Assembly (NCBI GenBank): GCA_028818755.1 | Contig: JAPPNF010000030.1 | Coordinates: forward strand, 1 to 55,058 | Source of the DNA: Deltaproteobacteria bacterium | Lineage (GTDB): Bacteria > Desulfobacterota > Binatia > UBA9968 > JAJDTQ01 | DNA length: 55,058 bases | Reading direction: 5' to 3' | In this document: positions 49,147-55,058 of the stretch, piece by piece | How the letters are laid out: each line of letters opens with the position of its first letter | Position numbering within the stretch: the first letter of the stretch is position 1 | The notes under the pieces: generated by a model | Seen by the model: the letters and a program-made list of their open reading frames with translations, nothing else | Database searches by the model: none | What the model was told of the DNA's origin: nothing | Position numbers and translations under genes: made by a program

Positions 49147-50058
49147 CTAGACCGTCACGTTGCACACCAGCTCGGTGTAGTCGGCGTCCTCCGGAATCAG
49201 GTTCCAGGTCAGCATCCACTTGTACTGGCGCTCGAATTCCTCCTCGGTGTAGGGCTCCGGGTCCACGTAGCGCAGCCGGGGCAGGTAGAAGTCGTCCTCG
49301 GTGAGTTCGTTGGCGTAGTGCTCGGGGATCTCGGCCAGCATGTGCTTGATGTACTTCTTGGGGTTCTTGTTGATGTAGGTGACCGACTTCTTGATGGCCC
49401 GCAGCATGCGCTTGAGCAGCTCGGGGTCCATGTCGGCGGGTCCGTTCTCCACGCCGAGGTAGTGGCCCTCGGTGATCATCTTGTAACCGCGCTTCTGGGC
49501 CAGGGAGATCCACGGTTCCATGAGCGTGGCGGCGTCCACCTCGCCGTTCTCCAGCGCGATGAACCGTTCGTGCACGGTGCCGGCATGCACCACGTTCATC
49601 TCTTCGCGGGCGACGAAGCCCTCCAGCAGGGACAGCGTGTGGTAGTGGGAGCCCTGGTGGTACTGGACGCCGACGCTCTTGTTGGCGAGCTGCATGGGCG
49701 CGTTCACCGGCGAGTCGGGCAGGACGTAGATGCCCTGGCACACCACCGCCGGACGCTTGGTCCAGATAGGGGCGCCGCGTTCGCTGTCGTAAGCCCGCCG
49801 CACCTGTCCCCATGAACAGGCCCGCATGATGTCCACCTTCTTCTGCTCGTACAGGAACTGGTAGTTGGTGGATTTCACCAGGGTGTGGTCGGTGCGGCGC
49901 GGGTCGTCGTCGTCGAACTTGGTCGCGCGCACGCCCGGCAGGAAGATCTCGACCTCCATGCCTTCCTCCTCGAAAAGCCCTTCCTCCTTCGCGACGAACC
50001 AGTGAAGGCCCAGGACCGCCTCGGCGCTTTCCACGTTTATCTTGACCAACTCAGCCAT
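49147..50058 (-). CDS. NMT1/THI5-like substrate-binding-fold protein without signal peptide
   Basis: 303-aa type II binding-protein fold. INVESAEAVLGLHWFVAKEE, with the family GLF.EEG pattern right after, is the start block, and ATLMEPWISLAQKRGYKMIT is the C-terminal one. There is no hydrophobic signal sequence and no ABC permease or ATPase is next to it, so a stand-alone enzyme or sensor is as likely as a transporter part. The fold relates it to the protein at 3136. Function unknown. Confidence 0.72.
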   Translation of the reverse strand: MAELVKINVESAEAVLGLHWFVAKEEGLFEEEGMEVEIFLPGVRATKFDDDDPRRTDHTLVKSTNYQFLYEQKKVDIMRACSWGQVRRAYDSERGAPIWTKRPAVVCQGIYVLPDSPVNAPMQLANKSVGVQYHQGSHYHTLSLLEGFVAREEMNVVHAGTVHERFIALENGEVDAATLMEPWISLAQKRGYKMITEGHYLGVENGPADMDPELLKRMLRAIKKSVTYINKNPKKYIKHMLAEIPEHYANELTEDDFYLPRLRYVDPEPYTEEEFERQYKWMLTWNLIPEDADYTELVCNVTV

Positions 50059-50249
50059 GTCTTCGCTCTCCTTTTCGGCCCGAATGTAAACGAGTCAGTA
50101 CCCGGCGCGGCGGCCAGGATCGGTCTGAAACTCGAACCCTGTTTCTTACAATCCACGGGGGCCAGGGTCAAGGTCGCAGGCTCCCGTCCCGGCGGTGACG
50201 GGGCGCCTTTCACTCCCAGGCGGTAATCTGATAGGCATGGCGGACGCCC

Positions 50250-51122
50250 ATGCTCATCGACGTGGCACTGCTGTTCGCCCTCGGCGCCTCCCTCGCCTAT
50301 GCGTTTGCCGACGTCACCGCGCGCTTCGGCCTGCACCGGGCGGACCCGGTGGTGGGGGCGATGATGGCGCTCACCGCTTCGGTCGCGCTCTTCACGCTGG
50401 CCATCGCCGCCAGCGGCGCCGAGTTTCCGGCCTTCGGCGCCCACTACCTGTGGATGGCCGCGGGAGGAGCCTTCAACCCGGGTCTCTTCTTCGTCCTTTT
50501 CTTCATCGGCATATCGAGGATCGGGGTCTCCCGGGCCGCGCCCATCAAGGGAAGCTCGGCCATCTTCGCGGCCCTCCTGGCCATGGTCTTTCTGGGCGAG
50601 GACCCGGCCTGGTACAACCTGGCCGGGATCCTGCTGGTGGTGGTCGGCATCGCGGTGATCTCGTCCGGGGCGGCGCAGGGACACTGGCGCCGGGCGGACA
50701 TGCTGTGGCCCCTCGGGGCGGCGGTCGCCGGCGCCATCGCCGCCCTTTGCTGGCGCACCGGCATCCAGGCGTTCCCGGACACGGTGGCCGGCACGGCGGT
50801 GGCGATCTTTGCCGCCCTGGTGGTGGTCGCGGCCTATACCCTGGCGGTGCGGCGGGACCGGATCTGGGATAACGTGCAGGTGAGCTGGAAGTTCTTCATC
50901 GTCGCGGGCGCCATCGAAGGCGCCGGGAAGTTCCTCTACGCCAGCGCCCTTCAACTCGGCGAGATCTACCGTATGCTGCCGTTGATCCAGACCTCGCCGC
51001 TCTTCGTGGTGCTGCTTTCGCTGGTGGTGCTGCGGCAGGCGGAGCGGATCACCTGGCGGGTGCCGGCCGGGGCGGTGCTGACGGTGGGCGGGGCGATCCT
51101 CGTGAACGTGCGGTTCGTGTAG
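50250..51122 (+). CDS. EamA/DMT-family transporter
   Basis: 290-aa, ten-helix transporter. Each half has an EamA domain: SRAAPIKGSSAIFAALLAMV closes the first, MLPLIQTSPLFVVLLSLVVL the second. It is the second DMT transporter in the window. ATG at 50250, no strong Shine-Dalgarno. The stop is followed within 10 bp by a short sequence matching the end of palindromic element copy C. Substrate unknown. Confidence 0.82.
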   Translation: MLIDVALLFALGASLAYAFADVTARFGLHRADPVVGAMMALTASVALFTLAIAASGAEFPAFGAHYLWMAAGGAFNPGLFFVLFFIGISRIGVSRAAPIKGSSAIFAALLAMVFLGEDPAWYNLAGILLVVVGIAVISSGAAQGHWRRADMLWPLGAAVAGAIAALCWRTGIQAFPDTVAGTAVAIFAALVVVAAYTLAVRRDRIWDNVQVSWKFFIVAGAIEGAGKFLYASALQLGEIYRMLPLIQTSPLFVVLLSLVVLRQAERITWRVPAGAVLTVGGAILVNVRFV

Positions 51123-51130
51123 AAGAATTC

Positions 51131-51144
51131 TAAGTGTCGCGTCC
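51131..51144. repeat. Isolated end-like sequence of the palindromic element
   Basis: TAAGTGTCGCGTCC is identical over 14 nt to the outer left end of copy C (43857-43870), but no core or second arm follows. Confidence 0.35.
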
Positions 51145-51149
51145 GCCGG

Positions 51150-52007
51150 TCAGAAGCTTCGCGCCATCCACCGGACCTCGCCGATGACTTCGGCGTCCTC
51201 GGGCCATGCCATGGCTTTTCGCGCGGGGTGATCGCCTTCCAGCAGCCATCCGCCGGCGCTGTCTTTGGCGGCGCGCCCGACCGCGAGGCCCTGGTCGGTG
51301 CGCAATGCATAAATGCGTCCCTCGCGCCGCTCTCGCTGGCCCCGGTCCACCAGCGCGGAACAGCCGTCGGGCAAGGTGTTCCCCATGGATTCACCCTGTA
51401 CCCTGACGATCAGACACTTGGCGGGATCGAGCCCGTGGCTGCTCAACCAGTCTCTCTTGAACCAGAGGGATTCGGAGGCGGACCCTTCGGGAGGTCTGTC
51501 ATAGAGGGCGTCTGGATCGCGGATCTCGATGGGCAGGGCGCCGGGAATATCGATCGGCGTGTCCGGGTACACTGACGGCGCGACGTTCGCCGCGTCGTCG
51601 TCGGCCCGGTCCGGCGGCCTGCCGGCCAGGTGCTCGCGCAGCATGGCACCCAGGTCGGCGCGAAGTCCGCCGCGCAGGTACCGGCTCTCGGTTCTTATCG
51701 CGCGGACGAGCCTGTCCTCCAGGAGGCTGTCCCCGCCCTCCTCCGAGGAACCGGTTTCCGGGTCGGGGTTGCGTTCCTCGAACAACCGCGCGAGCGGCAC
51801 GTCGAGGAACGCGGCCAGCTTCTCCAGTTGGTTGAGCTTCCACTCGTTGCGCCCGTTCAGCAGGTTGGAGAAATGGCTGGGGCGAATGCCGATGGCCGAC
51901 GCGATCTGGCTCTTGGTAGCTTTCCCCAGGGACTTCTCATCGTCCACGTAATCCCGTATCTGGTTTTTCGGGCGACTCGAGAGCAGCGGCGTCTTCCTCT
52001 TGCGCAT
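51150..52007 (-). CDS. XRE-type repressor with C-terminal S24 (LexA/CI-like) domain
   Basis: 285-aa regulator. The N-terminal helix-turn-helix (about residues 28-78) reads ATKSQIASAIGIRPSHFSNL. A linker of about 100 residues follows, then the S24 peptidase-like domain with GESMGNTLPDG (Ser207). In LexA the catalytic Lys lies 37 residues after the Ser; here position 244 is Gly (LAVGR instead of V-x-V-K-R). Self-cleavage may thus be lost, or Lys248 may substitute. An operator-like palindrome overlaps its predicted promoter, consistent with autorepression. Possible remnant of a phage repressor or a host stress regulator; no phage genes are nearby. Confidence 0.8.
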   Translation of the reverse strand: MRKRKTPLLSSRPKNQIRDYVDDEKSLGKATKSQIASAIGIRPSHFSNLLNGRNEWKLNQLEKLAAFLDVPLARLFEERNPDPETGSSEEGGDSLLEDRLVRAIRTESRYLRGGLRADLGAMLREHLAGRPPDRADDDAANVAPSVYPDTPIDIPGALPIEIRDPDALYDRPPEGSASESLWFKRDWLSSHGLDPAKCLIVRVQGESMGNTLPDGCSALVDRGQRERREGRIYALRTDQGLAVGRAAKDSAGGWLLEGDHPARKAMAWPEDAEVIGEVRWMARSF

Positions 52008-52092
52008 CGCAGCTTTTCAATTAGGGCAAAAAGCCTGCAAATGGGCATTCTTATCCACCCCGTGAGGAGACGCTCTCTATTTTGTCCGTATT

Positions 52093-52116
52093 GTGAATAG
52101 AATTATCTTAATTCAC
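52093..52116. promoter_or_regulatory. Operator-like palindrome at the S24 repressor promoter
   Basis: 24-bp imperfect palindrome with perfect 6-bp outer arms GTGAAT / ATTCAC. It covers the predicted -10 element (52105-52110) of the repressor gene, a position suited for autorepression. Confidence 0.5.
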
Positions 52117-52133
52117 TGTGTTGCATTTTGTAA
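52105..52133 (-). promoter_or_regulatory. Promoter candidate for the S24 repressor
   Basis: Minus-strand TTACAA (52128-52133), 17-bp spacer, TAAGAT (52105-52110). The -35 is weak, the -10 moderate. It lies about 98 bp upstream of the repressor start. Confidence 0.4.
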
Positions 52134-52315
52134 CGGTGTCGAGCCTGCCACAATCCGCGTTGGAGACTGAGTGGTTTCACAACTGGATGAGTTTCCGTGG
52201 CGCGCACACATGCGTGGCGGGAATCGGAAAAGGCGCCCTGGCCGAGGGCAGGCGGTGCGCCTGCGCTCGTTGCGTGGCTGAACCTGCGAGGGGAAGTCGG
52301 CTACTTTCGGAGCTG

Positions 52316-52741
52316 CTAGAACGGAATATCGTCGTCGATGGGCGGCGATGGGAATGAGGAAGGGGCGTCACCGAAGCCTTGGTCCTGAACGTCCTGGGAC
52401 GCCCGGGCGCCGCCTCCGCCGCCCAGGAACTGCACCCGTTGGGCGACGATCTCGGTGGTGTAGCGGTCCTGGCCGTTCTGGTCGGTCCACTTGCGGGTCT
52501 GGATCCTGCCGTGGACGAGCACTTGGCGTCCCTTGGCCAGGTACTGGCCGCACGACTCGGCCTGTTTGCCCCATACGACGATGTTGTGCCACTCGGTGCG
52601 CTCCTGGCGGTTGCCGTCCTGCCCGATCCAGGACTCGTTGGTGGCGACGGAGAAGTTGGCTACCGCGCGTCCGCTCTGCGTGAAACGGACCTCCGGGTCT
52701 CTGCCAAGGTTCCCTGATACGATTGCGATGTTCACCGACAT
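52316..52741 (-). CDS. ssb: Single-stranded DNA-binding protein
   Basis: 141-aa SSB. The OB-fold occupies residues about 1-105 (NIAIVSGNLGRDPEVRFTQS at the start, WHNIVVWGKQAESCGQYL, RQVLVHGRIQTRKW). A short flexible Gly/Ser linker then leads to the acidic tip DDDIPF, the docking site for DNA-repair partners. It is compact compared with the 178 residues of E. coli SSB because the linker is short. It shares its upstream region with tctC. Confidence 0.95.
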   Translation of the reverse strand: MSVNIAIVSGNLGRDPEVRFTQSGRAVANFSVATNESWIGQDGNRQERTEWHNIVVWGKQAESCGQYLAKGRQVLVHGRIQTRKWTDQNGQDRYTTEIVAQRVQFLGGGGGARASQDVQDQGFGDAPSSFPSPPIDDDIPF

Positions 52742-52788
52742 AGCGACCTCACGGTAAGTGTATTGGACGGCGTCCGCGTGGACTTCGG

Positions 52789-52817
52789 ACCTTATCGCTT
52801 GCGCCGTCCGTAGTCAA
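52789..52817 (-). promoter_or_regulatory. Sigma-70 promoter candidate for ssb
   Basis: Minus-strand TTGACT (52812-52817), 17-bp spacer, TAAGGT (52789-52794). It lies about 48 bp upstream of the ssb start. Confidence 0.55.
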
Positions 52818-52835
52818 TATATTTGGGCATGACCC

Positions 52836-52864
52836 TTGACAAGTTCAGGGCACATCCATAAAAG
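52836..52864 (+). promoter_or_regulatory. Sigma-70 promoter candidate for the tctC-like operon
   Basis: TTGACA (52836-52841, perfect -35), 17-bp spacer, TAAAAG (52859-52864). It implies a leader of about 105 bp before the ATG at 52978. Its -35 is 18 bp from that of the opposing ssb promoter. Confidence 0.6.
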
Positions 52865-52977
52865 GTCATGTTTATTGCCCTCTTTCCCATATCGGCAACC
52901 ATCGGCAAACCTTTAGACCATTGCCACGAATCAGGCGTGTTCGAACACTTTCCAGCCACATGACGGGAGGAACCATC

Positions 52978-53961
52978 ATGCGCAAATTGGTAACGAGAGT
53001 CCTGTTGGGCGCTGCCGTGCTCGGCCTCGCGGCGAGCCTGCCGCTGTCCCAGGCCCAGGCCGCCTTCCCTGAGCGGAACATCAACATCATCGTGCCGTTC
53101 TCGCCGGGCGGCGGCTACGACGCCATCGCCCGCGCCACCGCCCGGAGCATGAAGAAGTTCGTGCCCAAGGGCGTCAACATCATTGTCAAGAACGTCACCG
53201 GCGCGGCCGGCCGTCGCGCCTCGGTGTTCATGTACCGGGCCAAGCCCGACGGCTACACCATCGCCCACTTCCAGGCTTCCGGGATGCTCGGGGACCAGAT
53301 GCTGTCGGAAACGCCCGTCGGCTTCGAGACCAGCAAGTACACTTGGCTTGCCCGCGTGGGCGCGGACCCCTTCGGTCTTCACGTCTCGGCAAAGGGTCCC
53401 TACAAGACCATCGCGGATCTGCAGAAGGCCAAGCGGATCACCTGGGGCGTCGAGGGCATCGGCGTGGGACGGTGGTTGGGCTCGTTCCTGGCCGCCAAGG
53501 CCTTCGGCATCGACTTTCACGTGGTGGCCGGTTATCGAGGCACGGGCGAGTCGCTGCCGGCGCTTCTGCGCGGCGACTTCGACATCTGGGCCCAGCCCAT
53601 CGACCATCCGTCGGTGACCTCCTATCTCGGCACGGACCTGCGTCCGGTGGCCCAACTGGACAGGAAGCGGGCCGTCAACGCCCCGGACGTCAAGACGTCC
53701 TTCGAAATGGGTTATGACATCTACTTCAGCGACCTGCGCGCCTTCGGCGGCCCGCCGGGAATCCCCGCGGACCGGGCGAAGATCCTCGAGGACCTGCTGC
53801 TCAAGGCCATGAGGGACAAGGACTACGTGGACTGGAAGAACTCGTCGTCCATCCAACTCGTGGAGGGGCCGGCATCCACGGTCAGCGAGGACCTGAAGTA
53901 TTACGAGAACCTGTTCAAGGCGAATCTCGAGGAGATGCGGAAAGCCGCCAAGGCCAAGTAG
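52978..53961 (+). CDS. Tripartite tricarboxylate transporter binding protein (TctC/Bug family)
   Basis: 327-aa periplasmic receptor. Signal peptide residues about 1-29 (MRKLVTRVLLGAAVLGLAAS, then AQAAFPE at the cleavage region). ITVIVPFSPGG-type motif appears here as INIIVPFSPGGGYDAIAR, and ITGAAG-like block as NVTGAAGRRASVFM. It captures a carboxylate or related solute for the TctA/TctB membrane pair. GGGAGGAACC precedes the ATG at 52978. The TctA gene follows after 111 bp; no tctB lies between them. Confidence 0.88.
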   Translation: MRKLVTRVLLGAAVLGLAASLPLSQAQAAFPERNINIIVPFSPGGGYDAIARATARSMKKFVPKGVNIIVKNVTGAAGRRASVFMYRAKPDGYTIAHFQASGMLGDQMLSETPVGFETSKYTWLARVGADPFGLHVSAKGPYKTIADLQKAKRITWGVEGIGVGRWLGSFLAAKAFGIDFHVVAGYRGTGESLPALLRGDFDIWAQPIDHPSVTSYLGTDLRPVAQLDRKRAVNAPDVKTSFEMGYDIYFSDLRAFGGPPGIPADRAKILEDLLLKAMRDKDYVDWKNSSSIQLVEGPASTVSEDLKYYENLFKANLEEMRKAAKAK

Positions 53962-54072
53962 GGCCAACGGGCCGGCTTCCGAGCCGCCGGGGCCGGGCTC
54001 AGGCCCGGCCGCGTGACTCGGGCGACCGGGGAGACACCCGGCTCGCGAGGGTCACATCCAAGGACCGAATCC

Positions 54073-55058
54073 ATGTGGGAACCTTTTCTGCTAGCCATGG
54101 GCATGCTCAGCGAGCCCATGAACCTGCTGGTGCTGGCCGTGGGCGCCGTGTCCGGCCTCATCCTGGGGGCGCTCCCGGGGCTGTTCCTGGCCGGCCTGAC
54201 CATCGGCATGACCTTCACCTTCGGGTGGGACGCCGAAACCGCCATGTTTCTGATGGCGGGTATGATGGGGGCGGCCACCGAAGGCGGATCGGTCCCCGCG
54301 ATCCTGCTCAACATTCCGGGTGAGGCGCCCAACGCCGCCACCTGTTTTGACGGCCACCCCATGGCCCGCCGGGGCGAGGCGGGCCGGGCGGTGGGGCTGG
54401 CCGCGGCCTCCTCCTTCCTGGGCGCCGTGGTGGGCATGTGCTTCCTGATGATCCTCATCCCGTTCGTCAAGATCATCGTGCTGTCCTTCGGACCGCCCGA
54501 GTTCTTCATGCTGGTGGTGTTCGGCCTCCTGACCGTCGCCTACGCCGCCCGCGGCAACATGCTCAAGGGGCTCGTGTCCGCGGGCATCGGCGTGCTGCTC
54601 TCCCTCATCGGCTTCAGCCCGGTGCACGGCGTGCTGCGGTTCAACTTCGGCAGCGACAACTACCTGTGGGACGGCATCCCGCTGGTGCCGTTCTTCATCG
54701 GGCTCTTCGCCATCGCCGAGCTGGTCAACCACGTGCTGCGGGGCGAGACCATCGCCGAGGGTGGCGAGCGCCTCAAGGTGGGCCTGTTCGGCGCCTTCCG
54801 GGGTTTCCTGGAGGTTTTCCACTACAAGACGACGCTGGTGCGGAGTTCGGCCATCGGCATCCTCGCCGGCATCATTCCCGGCATCGGCGGTGTGCTGGCC
54901 AACTTCCTCTCTTACTCCATGGCGGTGCAGTTCTCGAAGAACCCGGAGAAGTTCGGCACCGGCACCGCGGAGGGCATCATCGCTTCCGAGGCCTCCAATG
55001 ACGCCAAGGACGGCGGCGCGCTGCTGCCCACCATCATCTTCGGCATCCCCGGCAGCGC
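54073..55058 (+). CDS. TctA-family large permease subunit, 3' truncated by the window
   Basis: First 328 residues of a TctA-type permease (usual length about 500). Many hydrophobic helices; hallmark blocks LVLAVGAVSGLILGALPGL, GGSVPAILLNIPGEAPNAAT, AIGILAGIIPGIGGVLANFL and AEGIIASEASNDAKDGGALLP (Gly/Pro-rich, split by hydrophobic stretches). ATG at 54073. The frame remains open to the last base. TctB, the small four-helix subunit, is not seen upstream and may follow. Confidence 0.9.
   Translation, partial: MWEPFLLAMGMLSEPMNLLVLAVGAVSGLILGALPGLFLAGLTIGMTFTFGWDAETAMFLMAGMMGAATEGGSVPAILLNIPGEAPNAATCFDGHPMARRGEAGRAVGLAAASSFLGAVVGMCFLMILIPFVKIIVLSFGPPEFFMLVVFGLLTVAYAARGNMLKGLVSAGIGVLLSLIGFSPVHGVLRFNFGSDNYLWDGIPLVPFFIGLFAIAELVNHVLRGETIAEGGERLKVGLFGAFRGFLEVFHYKTTLVRSSAIGILAGIIPGIGGVLANFLSYSMAVQFSKNPEKFGTGTAEGIIASEASNDAKDGGALLPTIIFGIPGS

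Larger units (their letters stand above)
52008..52315. other. 308-bp intergenic region upstream of the S24 repressor
   Basis: Between the repressor start and the end of ssb. The first 130 bp are AT-rich and contain the repressor promoter/operator. The rest (about 52140-52315) shows no gene or clear structure. Confidence 0.4.

Noticed and set aside
52118..52357. 79-codon plus-strand frame between the repressor and ssb
   Set aside because: No Shine-Dalgarno, no recognisable motif, overlaps the 3' end of ssb on the other strand.
51150..52741. Repressor plus ssb as a prophage fragment
   Set aside because: No integrase, structural, lysis or replication genes of phage type are nearby, and the SSB has the normal host-type acidic tail.

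Overview
This is a 55 kb window of high-GC (roughly two-thirds G+C by eye) Gram-negative bacterial chromosome. Evidence for Gram-negative: a PspF/PspABC envelope-stress locus with a sigma-54 promoter, a MacAB-type tripartite efflux pair, an outer-membrane beta-barrel protein and a TctC/TctA tricarboxylate-type importer. The mix of UbiD-like decarboxylases, CoxMSL-like molybdenum hydroxylase, many glutathione S-transferases, EamA/MFS exporters and several families of short palindromic repeats resembles uncultured proteobacterial-grade soil or marine lineages (Deltaproteobacteria/Tectomicrobia/Alphaproteobacteria types). No rRNA or tRNA is present, so the phylum is a guess. No prophage, IS transposase or CRISPR array was seen.

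Layout. 1-7.6 kb: a co-directional set built around aromatic-acid chemistry: the end of a haem-oxygenase-like diiron protein, a gentisate-dioxygenase-type bicupin, two UbiD-family decarboxylases flanking a 4,5-dihydroxyphthalate-decarboxylase-like protein, a GST and an NDH-2-like flavoprotein, ended by a hairpin. 7.8-11.1 kb: a GST, then pspA-pspB-pspC facing pspF across a short control region with a -24/-12 promoter. 11.1-17.3 kb: MFS transporter and MOSC protein, beta-barrel protein, DUF2306-like membrane protein, mannose-1-phosphate guanylyltransferase and a GT2-GtrA fusion. 17.3-19.4 kb: an AlkA-type glycosylase and a RES-Xre toxin-antitoxin pair. 19.5-23.6 kb: two PuuE-like deacetylase paralogues around a nitronate-monooxygenase-like gene and a crotonase. 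23.8-30.5 kb: macAB-like pump, GST, VOC protein, Tag glycosylase, DoxX, ApaH. 30.7-38.5 kb: QueG, ornithine-cyclodeaminase-like protein, an AMP-forming ligase meeting a ferredoxin plus AprA-like flavoprotein pair, a clan AA aspartic protease and an NHL propeller. 38.6-45 kb: MFS, VOC, MazG, LysE, cupin plus hydroxyacid dehydrogenase, a tiny coiled-coil membrane protein and EamA. 45.2-49 kb: coxMSL-like operon with terminator. 49.1-55 kb: NMT1-like binding protein, EamA, S24-type repressor, ssb, and tctC/tctA running off the window.

The most unusual signal is a family of three palindromic elements (18342-18525, 30517-30700, 43857-44019) of about 160-185 bp. Their central parts are nearly identical, but their long terminal arms differ between copies while staying (near-)perfectly complementary within each copy. 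Several other REP-like palindromes sit at gene ends and in two cases supply the C-terminal codons of a protein. Functions are inferred from motifs read by eye; no database search was possible.
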